The position numbers were made by a program, and so were the translations under genes. Of a stretch of 64,000 bases of DNA, positions 48,693-58,483 are shown in pieces. The stretch is from Bacteroides sp. GTDB taxonomy: Bacteria > Bacteroidota > Bacteroidia > Bacteroidales > Bacteroidaceae. The notes beneath the pieces were generated by a model, which had not been told where the DNA came from, searched no databases, and saw only the letters and a program-made list of their open reading frames with translations. The stretch covers positions 23,713 to 87,712 of the forward strand of contig JAMPDJ010000014.1 of the NCBI GenBank assembly GCA_023665805.1, read 5' to 3'. The first letter of the stretch is position 1, and each line of letters begins with the position of its first letter.

Positions 48693-49519
48693 CGCGTGCC
48701 ATAGGCAAGGCCGAGGAGGAACTTAGCAATGGCAAGAAACTCTATTGCCTGGGGGACATAGTACACAATGGCAAGGAATGCAACCGCCTGCAACAGTTAG
48801 GATTGGAGACCATAGACCACACTGTATTCAATTCACTGCACGGTGTCAACGTGTTGCTCCGTGCACACGGCGAACCGCCATCCACCTACCGGCAAGCACA
48901 AGAAAACGACATACACATAATAGATGCCACCTGTCCGGTGGTATTGCATCTGCAGGAACGTATACGCAAGGAGTATCTGGCCGATACGGAGCATACGAAG
49001 CAGATAGTTATTTTCGGCAAGAACGGGCATGCCGAAGTACTTGGCCTTGTGGGCCAGACAGACGGGACGGCCATTGTAATAGAAAGTCCCGAGGAAGTGG
49101 AGCGTCTGGATTTCAACCGCGACATATGCCTTTACAGCCAGACCACCAAGCCATTGGACGGTTTCCGCTCCATCGTCGAATACATCCGCAGTCATATCTC
49201 CCCGCAAGCGTCCTTCACATACGCAGACACCATTTGCCGACAGGTGGCCAACCGCATGCCGCACATTCGCGAATTTGCTTCGCGCCACGATGTCATCCTT
49301 TTCGTCTGTGGAAAGAAGAGCAGCAACGGACGTGTACTTTTCTCGCAATGCCGCGATGTCAATCCACGCAGCTACATGGTAGACACGGCCGCGGAAGTGA
49401 GTCCCTCTTGGCTCCGCTCCTGCAACTCCGTAGGCATATGCGGAGCCACCAGCACCCCCAAATGGTTAATGGAGGAGTGCAAAGTACGCGTCCAGCAACT
49501 GCTTGGCTGCCATGAATGA
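48647..49519 (+). CDS. ispH: 4-hydroxy-3-methylbut-2-enyl diphosphate reductase (IspH/LytB)
   Basis: 290 residues. It is the last step of the MEP pathway and makes IPP and DMAPP on a 4Fe-4S cluster. The three cluster Cys are visible: Cys12 in [11 protein letters not shown], Cys in [11 protein letters not shown] and Cys in [16 protein letters not shown]. The ATG at 48647 overlaps the cmk end by 46 bases and directly precedes the first conserved motif, so a later start is not possible. Its 3' end overlaps meaB (opposite strand) by 54 bases. Confidence 0.94.
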   Translation: MVIEIDEGSGFCFGVTRAIGKAEEELSNGKKLYCLGDIVHNGKECNRLQQLGLETIDHTVFNSLHGVNVLLRAHGEPPSTYRQAQENDIHIIDATCPVVLHLQERIRKEYLADTEHTKQIVIFGKNGHAEVLGLVGQTDGTAIVIESPEEVERLDFNRDICLYSQTTKPLDGFRSIVEYIRSHISPQASFTYADTICRQVANRMPHIREFASRHDVILFVCGKKSSNGRVLFSQCRDVNPRSYMVDTAAEVSPSWLRSCNSVGICGATSTPKWLMEECKVRVQQLLGCHE

Positions 49520-50563
49520 GGTCTTTTCTCCGCGCAACACGCCCTGTTCCTCTGCCTGCAACATACTGTCTATGGTGGGATTCTGAAAGAAACTGTTGTG
49601 CAGGCTCTCGTTGATGGTCTCATACATCCAGTACTTTGCCTGTTCGGCACGGCGGAAGTCAAAATAGCCGTTAGCCTTGACAAAATTCACGTACCTGTAG
49701 ACCATGTCCCATATTTCCTTGATGCCCAGGCCATAGAAGCCGCTATAGCACAACACCTCGGGTGCCCAACCGCTGTCCGGTGTCGGGAACAGATGAAGGG
49801 CGTTGCGAAAATGGCTCGCGGCCAATTGGCATCGTTCCACGTTGTCACCGTCGCACTTGTTTATGACAATGCCATCGGCCATCTCCATTATGCCACGCTT
49901 GATGCCTTGCAACTCGTCGCCCGTACCGGCCAATTGTATCAGCAGGAAGAAATCCACCATGGAATGGCAGGCCGTTTCGCTCTGCCCGACACCCACGGTC
50001 TCCACGAAGATTTTGTCATAACCAGCCGCCTCACACAGTATTATCGTCTCGCGCGTCTTACGTGCCACGCCGCCGAGTGAACCAGCCGAGGGGCTGGGGC
50101 GTATGAAGGACTTGGGATGAACGGAAAGTTTTTCCATTCGGGTCTTGTCTCCAAGGATACTGCCCTTTGTCCTCTCGCTACTGGGGTCTATGGCAAGGAC
50201 GGCCAATTTTCCACCATATTCCTTCAGCACATGTATGCCAAATTCATCTATACTTGTACTTTTGCCCGCCCCAGGCACACCACTGATGCCGATACGCACG
50301 CTGTTACCACTGTAAGGAAGACATTTCTCTATCACTTCCTGAGCCATGGCAATATGCTCCGGCAAGGTACTTTCCACCAACGTAACGGCCTGTCCGAGGA
50401 TGGAAGAGTCACCCTTCAGGATTCCCTCGACATAGTCGCCTGCCGTCAAGGTGCGCCTGACATATTGCCTGCGTTTCAAATACGGGTTTACACTCGATGG
50501 CTGCGCCACCCCCTTGTTCACCACCAATCCTGCATACTCTGCACTATTCTCGGGATGCTCCAT
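49466..50563 (-). CDS. meaB: methylmalonyl-CoA mutase-associated GTPase MeaB
   Basis: 365-residue SIMIBI-class GTPase (formerly ArgK) that loads and protects the adenosylcobalamin mutase. P-loop GISGVPGAGKST, then LAIDPSSERTKGSILGDKTRM, VETVGVGQSE and NKCDGDN. The C-terminal helical part ends in [12 protein letters not shown]. It serves the MutA-MutB enzyme encoded 30 kb away. Its last 54 bases are antisense to the end of ispH. Confidence 0.93.
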   Translation of the reverse strand: MEHPENSAEYAGLVVNKGVAQPSSVNPYLKRRQYVRRTLTAGDYVEGILKGDSSILGQAVTLVESTLPEHIAMAQEVIEKCLPYSGNSVRIGISGVPGAGKSTSIDEFGIHVLKEYGGKLAVLAIDPSSERTKGSILGDKTRMEKLSVHPKSFIRPSPSAGSLGGVARKTRETIILCEAAGYDKIFVETVGVGQSETACHSMVDFFLLIQLAGTGDELQGIKRGIMEMADGIVINKCDGDNVERCQLAASHFRNALHLFPTPDSGWAPEVLCYSGFYGLGIKEIWDMVYRYVNFVKANGYFDFRRAEQAKYWMYETINESLHNSFFQNPTIDSMLQAEEQGVLRGEKTSFMAAKQLLDAYFALLH

Positions 50564-50678
50564 ATCAATCAGTATTTGTATATATTATAATAAGGTATAG
50601 GCCTGATGTCTGACATAACCCATGCGGCACTGCATTTCCTGTAGCTTCTACCCATATTACCCATCCGGGTGAAGGAGG

Positions 50679-51743
50679 TCAATCCTTTTTCTTTATTGTA
50701 ACATTCACTATCTTTACGGGATTCTCGGGATCGTCAGTCACCAGCAGGATGCGTGGACGGGACTTGAACCTTCCTATCAGCTTCTTGTTCATCCTTATCT
50801 TCATCTTGACAGTGCTACCGGGCGACACCTTGCGGTTGGAGAGCGATACCTCCACCGCTGGATTGAACACCTGCAGGTTGTGCACCACCAGCGGCGCCTT
50901 GCCGTCATTGGAAAGAAGCACCTCCGTCCTCATCTTCTTGTCAGACATGTCCATCTGTACCTCCTCGACACTCAACCGCGCCTTTGGAACGGCCGCACCG
51001 GCCTGCGAAGGTTCCTTCACAGGAGGAAGCAGTACGGAAGACACCACTATTTCGTTGCCGTCGCCTATTTTGTCTCCCATATATCGAGCCAGGTATATGC
51101 TCGTCTGATTCAATCCCATGGAAGGCAATCCATTGCTATCCAGAATCAAACGTATCACGCCTCTTTTGCCTGCGGGAATGTCCTCGGGTTCATATTCGGC
51201 ACGCATGTACGATGGCAGATGCATCAGCATGGGACGATACGGTGTTTTCTCGGTATTCACCACTTGCAGTTCCGCGGAAAGCAGTTCGCCCGGCTTCACA
51301 TATTCAAACTCCACCAGATTGGTACTCATCCTCACATTACCCAAATCTATGGGAAAGTCCGACGTATAATCGGTCAGTTCCGTCACCACCCTGCCCTGAA
51401 AGGACAAAAACTCAGGGTCCTTGCCTGCATTGGTATAAACCTCCACGTATTTGTTGAACGTTCCCAACATGGCGGCATCGTACACCACCACTATCTCGCC
51501 ACGTCCTCCGGGAGGTATGTTTCCCGGTGTATGGCTTACCTTTGTGCAGCCGCATGAAGGATGTACTTTCTTAATATGCAAAGGCTTGTCGCCCCTATTG
51601 GCAAAACCGAAGACTACGGTGTGAGGATGCTGGAAACGCACCTCGCCGGTTTTTATTATGTCAGCATCGGGCACGAACACAGGTTGCGCCGCCATGATGG
51701 CACAATGCATTAACATGCAGAATAAAAGGCATTTTCTAATCAT
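50679..51743 (-). CDS. secreted DUF1573 protein
   Basis: 354 residues with a signal peptide (MIRKCLLFCMLMHCAIMAAQ). The DUF1573 Ig-like domain shows the hallmark KKVHPSCGCTKVSHTPGNIPPGGRGEI, with further Ig-like strands to the end (FKSRPRILLVTDDPENPVKI). Such proteins are abundant periplasmic or surface proteins of Bacteroidetes with unknown roles. A TATCTTTG box ends 8 bases before the ATG, so the mRNA would be almost leaderless. Confidence 0.85.
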   Translation of the reverse strand: MIRKCLLFCMLMHCAIMAAQPVFVPDADIIKTGEVRFQHPHTVVFGFANRGDKPLHIKKVHPSCGCTKVSHTPGNIPPGGRGEIVVVYDAAMLGTFNKYVEVYTNAGKDPEFLSFQGRVVTELTDYTSDFPIDLGNVRMSTNLVEFEYVKPGELLSAELQVVNTEKTPYRPMLMHLPSYMRAEYEPEDIPAGKRGVIRLILDSNGLPSMGLNQTSIYLARYMGDKIGDGNEIVVSSVLLPPVKEPSQAGAAVPKARLSVEEVQMDMSDKKMRTEVLLSNDGKAPLVVHNLQVFNPAVEVSLSNRKVSPGSTVKMKIRMNKKLIGRFKSRPRILLVTDDPENPVKIVNVTIKKKD

Positions 51744-51751
51744 AACACAGG

Positions 51752-51759
51752 CAAAGATA
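51752..51759 (-). promoter_or_regulatory. -7 box of the DUF1573 gene
   Basis: Minus strand TATCTTTG, exact TAnnTTTG, 8 bases before the ATG at 51743. No convincing -33 element. Confidence 0.6.
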
Positions 51760-52266
51760 CAAAAAAAGCAGGATATTCACCACTTTTGCGTAATTAAGTT
51801 AGGTGCAAACACAGCTTACATGGGCGTTACATGGGCGTGTCATAAATTAACTTGAGGCACTTTTGACGTTATCGCGGAACAGACATCATATCTTGAACGG
51901 ATATCATGGTACCGTTCATTCGGGTCAACGAAAAGGAGGAAAAACTCTTGCATACATGATGCCCTCGCGAAGTCCCTGCCTCGATAATAGTATTGTTGCC
52001 TCCTTGACAATAGTATTGTCGGGGACGTGGCCATAGTATTGTCGAGGTACAGACAATACCCGAACCTTAGCACAGTCACGGAAAATCGATGCAAGACCGG
52101 GAAAAGCTAAAATTCATGACACCCACATAAAGTTTTCTTCAAATATATTTTGTAATATTGCATTTGCTGGTTGACTCTGCAGTGATGACGGTATAATCAC
52201 AACCATATTGATGGGGCTATGTCAGCAGTGACACAGCCCCATCTATATTTGCCTTGACCTCTTTAT
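51760..52266. other. intergenic region with palindrome array and a hairpin
   Basis: No gene seen. It holds the array at 51983-52066 (listed separately) and a near-perfect hairpin at 52210-52243: GATGGGGCTATGTCA pairs with TGACACAGCCCCATC (14 of 15 bp, 4-base loop). A TATTGCATTTG box near 52157-52167 precedes the hairpin, so a small RNA of about 70-90 nt is possible but weakly supported. Confidence 0.4.
51983..52066. repeat. palindrome array, 3 full units and a half unit, 23-bp period
   Basis: Units start at 51983, 52006, 52029 and 52052 (GATAATAGTATTGTT, GACAATAGTATTGTC, GGCCATAGTATTGTC, then the half unit GACAATAC), separated by 8-base spacers GCCTCCTT, GGGGACGT and GAGGTACA. MITE copy B begins 200 bases downstream. 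Confidence 0.85.
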
Positions 52267-52461
52267 CCCGAATCGGTCATTAGATTTCCAATCCGTTTTG
52301 CCCTTATGTTCGTGCGTATTGCAACCGTTTTGTCGAAGGCATAGCGAGCTATGGCGAAACCAAACTGGAAGCAAGACGGCGAAGAGAAGGGCTAAAATGG
52401 AGGAAAAGGCAATATAAATCAGATGATTTATACAAAGTGACGTTCTAATGACCGATTTGGG
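52267..52461. mobile_element. MITE-like element copy B, 195 bp
   Basis: Terminal repeats CCCGAATCGGTCATTAGA (52267-52284) and TCTAATGACCGATTTGGG (52444-52461), one mismatch between arms, flanked by TTTAT and GTTAT (4/5). Same orientation and nearly the same interior as copy A. It ends 11 bases from the stop codon of the DUF4837 gene. Confidence 0.88.
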
Positions 52462-52472
52462 GTTATATCGTC

Positions 52473-53462
52473 CTACTGCAATGTACGCAGCGCCGCTTCC
52501 ATCTGCCTGAGGAGGTCTCGCTTGTCCGTGGAGGGCGAATATACCCAGCCCTCGGTCACAATCACCTTGGAGGCAGCAGTATCCACACGCGCAAGACTGA
52601 CAAAGGGACCTCCCAAGGCTCCGTTTCTCATTTCCCACAATCCGCGGACTTCCAACACCTTGTGTCCGTTTATCTCACGTTGGCGCGGTACTATCAGGGG
52701 TACATCATTCTCGCGCACGGTCTGCATCCATTGGTCGGAACGTTCTCCCGGAATGTTGATTTTAATCACAGAGTCGCGCTTCTGCACGAAAAGGTCGGAG
52801 TCCATCACATCCTCTCCCTGCCAAGGATAGGTGTACACCAGGATATTCTGGTCCTTCTGCAACGTGTTGGTTCCTCCCCACAGAAAGTCCTTACCCTTCT
52901 TGGTGGCCACAAGGTTCTCCGGTACGCACACCGTCATTCCCAACACCTCGCGAAGATCGTCCATGACCTTCTTGCTGTGCTTCTTCTTCAGTGCGGACAC
53001 GCGCATCTCTATCTGAGACTCGGCCAGAATATCCTGTATGCGCCGGGCATTGAGAGAAAGATACTCGCGCAACCGGGCTATGTCCGGAGCAGCCACCACT
53101 ACCTCCAACTGCGGCCGGGCATTCACGTCGCGTGCCGTGCCGGTAAACGGTTTTTCCAATGTTCCGTCCACAACAACTTTCAATATGGTATGGAAAGTGG
53201 AGTGAGTGGGAGCATAATCCCGGGTAAACACGCGTGTCACACGAAACATCTTCTCGGTCTGCATCAGCCCCGGCACCTGTCCCTCCACAATCTCAAGCAA
53301 AGTGTCCTGCACATCGGTGAACCACACGTTCCTGTCAACCACCAGCAGCAGTTCGCTGGGCAGACCTTTGGAACGCGCCAGAGTCCTCTTTTCCTTGACT
53401 TCAGTCTCGCCACACGCCGACAGCAACACGGCCGCCAGCATTAAAAACGCTATTCTTTTCAT
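52473..53462 (-). CDS. DUF4837 family lipoprotein
   Basis: 329 residues. The lipobox L-L-S-A-C at Cys17 follows MKRIAFLMLAAVLLSAC. Conserved DUF4837 blocks are LPSELLLVVDRNVW, DYAPTHSTFHTI, NLVATKKGKDFLWGG and VPLIVPRQREINGHKVLEVRGLWEM. Function unknown; widely present in Bacteroidetes. It follows the alpha-2-macroglobulin gene by 18 bases and is probably co-transcribed. MITE copy B lies just past its stop. Confidence 0.87.
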   Translation of the reverse strand: MKRIAFLMLAAVLLSACGETEVKEKRTLARSKGLPSELLLVVDRNVWFTDVQDTLLEIVEGQVPGLMQTEKMFRVTRVFTRDYAPTHSTFHTILKVVVDGTLEKPFTGTARDVNARPQLEVVVAAPDIARLREYLSLNARRIQDILAESQIEMRVSALKKKHSKKVMDDLREVLGMTVCVPENLVATKKGKDFLWGGTNTLQKDQNILVYTYPWQGEDVMDSDLFVQKRDSVIKINIPGERSDQWMQTVRENDVPLIVPRQREINGHKVLEVRGLWEMRNGALGGPFVSLARVDTAASKVIVTEGWVYSPSTDKRDLLRQMEAALRTLQ

Positions 53463-53480
53463 TATGCTTATCGTAAACTG

Positions 53481-56400
53481 TCACTTGCCAATCGCTTTCA
53501 TCTCCATGCGCCCGTTCACGCCATGTGCCCGGAACTCATCGGCATAGCAGCACTCTATGGTGGGCACACCGGTTGAATAGACACCCTCGCGCTCCACAGT
53601 GAACTCGGTCTTCAGCATGTACTTGCCATGGGGCAAAGAGGGGATGAAGTAGTCCATACGGTCATCGCGAACCTGCTTGTAGTAGCTGACATTGCCCTGC
53701 CATCCGTAGGTAGAGAGTTTGCCGACAGGCTCCACAGCAGCCCCACGGGGAACACTCAGTACAAGGTATTCATAGTCACGGGCTGCATCTATCAGAATCG
53801 TTTCCGTGATGCGGTCGCCCACCTTGGGAGCGGAAGCAGAGAACGTGCGTTCCAGACTTATGTCCATGCCTGCATCCTTCACCTTTTCTATCGGCATGGC
53901 ATATTCGGCATAGACGGAAGCCCATATCATGCGGTCGCCATCGTTGGAGACGACAATCCTGTCGGTCTTGTCCAAGTCCACGGTATCGCGTTGCAGGGCA
54001 GGCAGGGCATCCGCACTGCGGGAGACGTTGCCCCCAGTGAGGGCAAAGACGGCATTGATGCAATTCACAGGAGTCTTCCATCCCTGTGTACGCTTCTGGC
54101 GGAGCAGCCACTTTTGCATGCCGCGCATGATCTGCGTGTCCTGCGGACAGACTATCTGCCATGCCTCCATCACCTGTGTATGGATGTGCAGGCGACGGTC
54201 TATGCTGAGCCAGTCGCCACCGCGATAAGCCAGGTAGATACCATCCTTATGTCTCAGACGGTCGTTCAGTTCCTTCACGCCGTCCTTCAACACGGCCTCT
54301 TTCAAGGCATGTTTCACTATCATGGCTACGGCTATGTACTCGCTGTCCACCTGCTTCAGGTCGTCGGGCATGCGCTTCAGCACGGTCTTTGTCATGGAGA
54401 GCATCTCCTTGTCGGCCTTGCCGTCCTTGACCAGGACATACAGCGTGCGCAGGTCGGAAAGTCGGGCAGTCCAGTCACGGTTGTACTTCTTGCGACGCTC
54501 AATGTCATTCTTCAGGTCGGCAAGCAGATAACGCTTGATGCCCTGCAGCACCTTGGCGGCCACGGCATTGTCGCTACCGAGACGTGCAAGCAGATAACCC
54601 ACCTCGCGTGTGAGGTAAGGACTGGAAGCAAAGCCATCGAACCAGGGCATGCCACCGTCAGCCTTCTGCATGGAATATAGCTTGTGCACGAAGAACGTGG
54701 TGTCGGCACTTCCCAGCTTGTCGGCGGCATAGTATGCCGCGGCATAGGACAGGACATCCTCGTTCTTGGGCATGGCCACCTCGGGCAGGGCATCTATGGC
54801 CGTCTGCACAGGATCCAGCACCTTCTCTACAATCAGACGGCGGTCGGTAGCCTCCTTTGGGAAAAGGTCTGCAATATCGAATCGTTCGCTCTCTCCCGGC
54901 TGCAGGTCCATAGCCTTGCTCTCAGTGATGTTGGCCACAGAGGCCAGCACCGGTATCTCCCTCTGCTCGCCGTCGCTGTCCTTTTCGGCCATGGCCACGG
55001 CCTTGAACGCGAGACCCACCAATCCCTCTGCCACAGGCATGGAGAAAGTATATATGGTATCGCGACCCTGTTCTACACGGAAGGACACTTTTTTCTTCAT
55101 TAGCACCCTGCCCGTGGAGGTATCCGTCACCTGCACCTGCATCTTACCTACCTGCAGGGCATCGCCCGTATTGTTGACAGATACGGTGAAGGAAAGACGG
55201 TCACGCTCGCGTGCGAAACGCGGTACATTCACCTTGGTGGCAAGCACCTTACGCGCCACAATCTTCTCGGCGAGTCCACCGGTACACATGCCCTCAGTAT
55301 GGGCCACGGCGTTCAGTGCCCATGTCGTCAGGCTCTGTGGCACGGTGAAGCTCACCTGCACCCTGCCCTCGGCATCCGTACGCAGGCGTGGCATGAACAT
55401 GGCCGTCTCGCTGAAGTCGCTACGCAACTGCACTGCATCAAAGGCCTCATCCTCCGAGATGCCGTCATTTTCCGTATTGACCGCACCTGTACCTCTCACC
55501 ATGATCTCCTCTTCAACAACGGCCTCGGCCATGTCAAATGTCACGTTCTGTGCGGCATACTTACGGCTCATCGTCTTACTGACAGCAACGCCCGGACACG
55601 AACCGGTCAGTACATTGAAATGCCCGCGACGTGAATAGTACTTGCCATCAATGAGACTGACACGCGGATAGAATATGTCGTGCGTCCACACATCGAAACC
55701 TTGCCAATAGCGTTGGCCATGCAGACGGTAACCGTTGCCATAGTTCACATAGGAATGCGGCAGATTGTGATTTCTGGAAACGAAGAGCGACCAGCGGTTG
55801 GGGGCAAAGACATCCAGCGATGAATCGTACATCCCCATCATGACGTTGGCACGCACGGGATTGCCATTGGCGTCGCTGACACGCAAGGTCCACTGTTCCA
55901 TGGCACCGGGGACGGTGTGGTCGCGGAAAGTGTCCCAATGGAAAGACAGACGCGTATCGGGCAAATGTTTCCTCAGAGAGATGCTGCGCACATGCACTTC
56001 ACCGTTCAGAACGTGGGCAACCCTCACGCTCAACCCGTCTCCATAACGTTCCTCATATGGCATGTCCATGGCAAGGAGGGTGTCGCGCAAATGTATCATG
56101 GTGTCCATGACCATGTCCTCGCCGGCAAAGGCACTCAGGAAGATATAGCGTTCCTCACCTGGACGGTTGCGGAATTCCAGACGTGCAGGCGAGGCGGTAT
56201 CGAAACTGTCCACGGGGCATTCGCACCATGCCTTGCTGTTTTCCGTCAGAACCTGTGGCGGATCGGGGAAGAGTCGCACGGCAGTGGAGGCAGTCTGTGT
56301 CTCTCCCTGCGAGGAAAGCACGGACAGTTCCACCCTGAGCATGGGATAGTACCTGTAAGTGCCGGTACGGTTGACTGGGACCTGCACTGCAAAGCGGCCC

Positions 56401-57980
56401 TCCATGTCGGTGTATACGGTATCCAGCTGCCGCATGTCATTCACGTGCCTGTCGCCACGCCACCACCAGCAGCAGATGCGCTGCGCACCGGCAGTGACAC
56501 GTCCTCCGCGCAGGGGAGTGCCGTCATAGTTCATGGCACGTCCCGTGACAGTGACGACGGTGTCCACAGGGGTGGCGGAATCAGCTTCTGCATCCGCTTT
56601 CTCCGAGGCTTCAGCCAAAGGCATGGGCATGATGCCGTCACGTTTATCCCGCTCGTCCATCTCCACATAGAACGTGGGGCGCTTGTATTCCTCCACCCTC
56701 ACTCTCTGCATATTTCCGTCCACGGAAATTACGTGCCACCCCAGTTCCGTGCCCTCAGGTATGGTGAAGGCTGCGGAAACCACGCCGAAGTCATCGGAGG
56801 TGACGGTGGTGTCGGCCAGGGTATTGCTGTTCCTGTCAAGGAACTTCACCTTGCAGGTGTGACCGGCACGCACACGGGCATCCCAATGTTTCTGCTCGTA
56901 GAGCACGGCGGAAAGCTGAATCTGCTGTCCGGGGCGATAGACGGCACGGTCGGTATAGATGGCAGCGCGTGAAGTGTAGCCCGTAGCCGGGGCATTATAT
57001 ATGTAGCTTCCATAGTAGCGTATCTCCGGCAGGCAGCTGTCGGCATCCAATGATACGCGGATACGGCGTTGTTTCTTGTCGACGGACACATTTGCCTCCG
57101 GTATGGGACGTCCGGTACGGGCATCCACCACCGTCACACGCGTATTGTTGCCCGGCAGGCCAATGGCGAAGGCTTGCAGACGCGACACCACGAAGTCGGC
57201 CTTCACGGCACGCGCGGGTTTGTTGAGACGGACATCGGTCCAAGCCCTGGCCTCCAGCGTGTAGCGTCCGGGCTGCAAGGGTGCCGTGAGCACGTTCTGC
57301 CCCAGGAGGCGTCCCTTGGCATCACGCACCTTCCACTCCACACGGCTGACATTGGCCGTATCCATCTGCATGCGAAGCGAATCACCGGGATAGTACACGG
57401 CGGACATGGCGAAAGACATCTGCGGCGCGTACTTCCATATGGTGTCGTTGGCGGCCTGCAGGCGGCGCATCTCGTCTGCCACCTCCTGCGGTCGCTTGTT
57501 GCCATGGGCAGCGTAGAAATCTATGAGCTGCTGCTCGGTCATCACGGAATCGCGCGCCCATTCATTGGCATGGCTCCAAATGACGTGCAGCATGTTGCTG
57601 CCATAGATTTTCTCGTCTTTCCCTCGATTGACAAGAGGCACCCAGTCCGACGTGGGAGCCGCATAGAGACTTTCGGGGTCGGACAGAGCTTCACGAAAGA
57701 GGGCTATGCTGCGCTTGCGCCATTCGCCTGTGACATCGGTGTAGGCCCTTGTGGCATACAGCATTGCCAGGCTGGCGCTGTATACGGCACGGCGCACGCC
57801 GGTCTGCCCCTCCCTGGCCTTCTCCAGCAGTTGCAGGTTGTATTCCAGACTGTCGGGAGACAGTCTTTCGCGTTCGAGGCATTCCTCCAAAAGCGTTGTC
57901 AATCCGTCCTCACGGGCATTGGATACCAGGGGCGCCAACACCAGCACCATGGCCAAAAGGCACTTTTGCATTGTTTTCAT
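53481..57980 (-). CDS. alpha-2-macroglobulin-like protein without thioester motif
   Basis: About 1,499 residues from the ATG at 57980; MKTMQKCLLAMVLVLAPLVS forms the signal peptide. It has the bacterial MG-domain series (YTDRAVYRPGQQIQLSAVLYE at about residue 370), a bait-like central part, the A2M domain (LRTDAEGRVQVSFTVPQSLTTW), the thioester-domain-like helical barrel (YAAAYYAADKLGSADTTFFV; MPWFDGFASSPYLTRE) and a C-terminal receptor-like domain. The Cys-x-Glu-Gln thioester motif expected before the barrel is absent; the site reads PEVAMPKNEDVLSYA. Such proteins probably act as periplasmic or surface protease traps or structural proteins. Confidence 0.88.
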   Translation of the reverse strand: MKTMQKCLLAMVLVLAPLVSNAREDGLTTLLEECLERERLSPDSLEYNLQLLEKAREGQTGVRRAVYSASLAMLYATRAYTDVTGEWRKRSIALFREALSDPESLYAAPTSDWVPLVNRGKDEKIYGSNMLHVIWSHANEWARDSVMTEQQLIDFYAAHGNKRPQEVADEMRRLQAANDTIWKYAPQMSFAMSAVYYPGDSLRMQMDTANVSRVEWKVRDAKGRLLGQNVLTAPLQPGRYTLEARAWTDVRLNKPARAVKADFVVSRLQAFAIGLPGNNTRVTVVDARTGRPIPEANVSVDKKQRRIRVSLDADSCLPEIRYYGSYIYNAPATGYTSRAAIYTDRAVYRPGQQIQLSAVLYEQKHWDARVRAGHTCKVKFLDRNSNTLADTTVTSDDFGVVSAAFTIPEGTELGWHVISVDGNMQRVRVEEYKRPTFYVEMDERDKRDGIMPMPLAEASEKADAEADSATPVDTVVTVTGRAMNYDGTPLRGGRVTAGAQRICCWWWRGDRHVNDMRQLDTVYTDMEGRFAVQVPVNRTGTYRYYPMLRVELSVLSSQGETQTASTAVRLFPDPPQVLTENSKAWCECPVDSFDTASPARLEFRNRPGEERYIFLSAFAGEDMVMDTMIHLRDTLLAMDMPYEERYGDGLSVRVAHVLNGEVHVRSISLRKHLPDTRLSFHWDTFRDHTVPGAMEQWTLRVSDANGNPVRANVMMGMYDSSLDVFAPNRWSLFVSRNHNLPHSYVNYGNGYRLHGQRYWQGFDVWTHDIFYPRVSLIDGKYYSRRGHFNVLTGSCPGVAVSKTMSRKYAAQNVTFDMAEAVVEEEIMVRGTGAVNTENDGISEDEAFDAVQLRSDFSETAMFMPRLRTDAEGRVQVSFTVPQSLTTWALNAVAHTEGMCTGGLAEKIVARKVLATKVNVPRFARERDRLSFTVSVNNTGDALQVGKMQVQVTDTSTGRVLMKKKVSFRVEQGRDTIYTFSMPVAEGLVGLAFKAVAMAEKDSDGEQREIPVLASVANITESKAMDLQPGESERFDIADLFPKEATDRRLIVEKVLDPVQTAIDALPEVAMPKNEDVLSYAAAYYAADKLGSADTTFFVHKLYSMQKADGGMPWFDGFASSPYLTREVGYLLARLGSDNAVAAKVLQGIKRYLLADLKNDIERRKKYNRDWTARLSDLRTLYVLVKDGKADKEMLSMTKTVLKRMPDDLKQVDSEYIAVAMIVKHALKEAVLKDGVKELNDRLRHKDGIYLAYRGGDWLSIDRRLHIHTQVMEAWQIVCPQDTQIMRGMQKWLLRQKRTQGWKTPVNCINAVFALTGGNVSRSADALPALQRDTVDLDKTDRIVVSNDGDRMIWASVYAEYAMPIEKVKDAGMDISLERTFSASAPKVGDRITETILIDAARDYEYLVLSVPRGAAVEPVGKLSTYGWQGNVSYYKQVRDDRMDYFIPSLPHGKYMLKTEFTVEREGVYSTGVPTIECCYADEFRAHGVNGRMEMKAIGK

Positions 57981-58013
57981 ATGTTTTTTCTTCTTTATTG
58001 CCTTACTTGACAA

Positions 58014-58045
58014 CAAATGTAGACAAATAAGGCATATCGTACAAA
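58014..58045 (-). promoter_or_regulatory. promoter of the A2M-DUF4837 unit
   Basis: Minus strand TTTG (58042-58045), 20 bases, TACATTTG (58014-58021): both elements fit the Bacteroidetes consensus. It leaves a leader of about 27-33 bases before the ATG at 57980. Confidence 0.72.
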
Positions 58046-58106
58046 CTTTGATGTCGTCAATTATCATTTATTAAAGTTTTCAGCACGCTCTTTTCAATTA
58101 TTATCT

Positions 58107-58114
58107 TAACTTTG
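58107..58114 (+). promoter_or_regulatory. -7 box upstream of the small gene at 58161
   Basis: TAACTTTG, exact TAnnTTTG, 46 bases before the ATG at 58161; no clear -33 partner. Confidence 0.55.
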
Positions 58115-58160
58115 CCCATGTTTACATGGGTATTGGCATTATACATAATCTATAAAGTAT

Positions 58161-58406
58161 ATGGACGAGATCACACTGAACATGCTCACAGCACTGACAG
58201 ACGCGTGCGAGGGGCATCTGGTATTGAACCATGCAGGAATAGAAAGCGCCACCTCTGACGAGGGACTGGACATAACCGTGAAGATGCAGGACGGGCGCAT
58301 CCTACAGCCCCGGCAGGTGGATGCCAAGGCACTGGCGGATGCCATACAACATTGGCGCGAGGAACATCCCGGATTCTTCCAACGCATAATCGGTGCCATG
58401 ATGTAG
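58161..58406 (+). CDS. small protein of unknown function
   Basis: 81 residues, MDEITLNMLTALTDACEGHL..., no signal peptide, helix-strand-helix appearance with a C-terminal HWREEHPGFFQRIIGAMM. It has its own promoter-like box and lies 77 bases ahead of the patatin gene on the same strand. Base use is similar to neighbouring genes, which supports it being real. I do not recognise a family. Confidence 0.65.
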   Translation: MDEITLNMLTALTDACEGHLVLNHAGIESATSDEGLDITVKMQDGRILQPRQVDAKALADAIQHWREEHPGFFQRIIGAMM

Positions 58407-58483
58407 GACAGGCACAGGAGGCACATGGACATACGTGCCCATGGTAGCATCTCCATACTCTAACAACAATGTGACAAGGTAAA

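Noticed and set aside
53628..54680. 350-codon plus-strand frame opposite the A2M gene
   Set aside because: Antisense of a secure coding sequence; no protein-like motifs. The same holds for long frames opposite mutA, der, porQ and the transporter gene.
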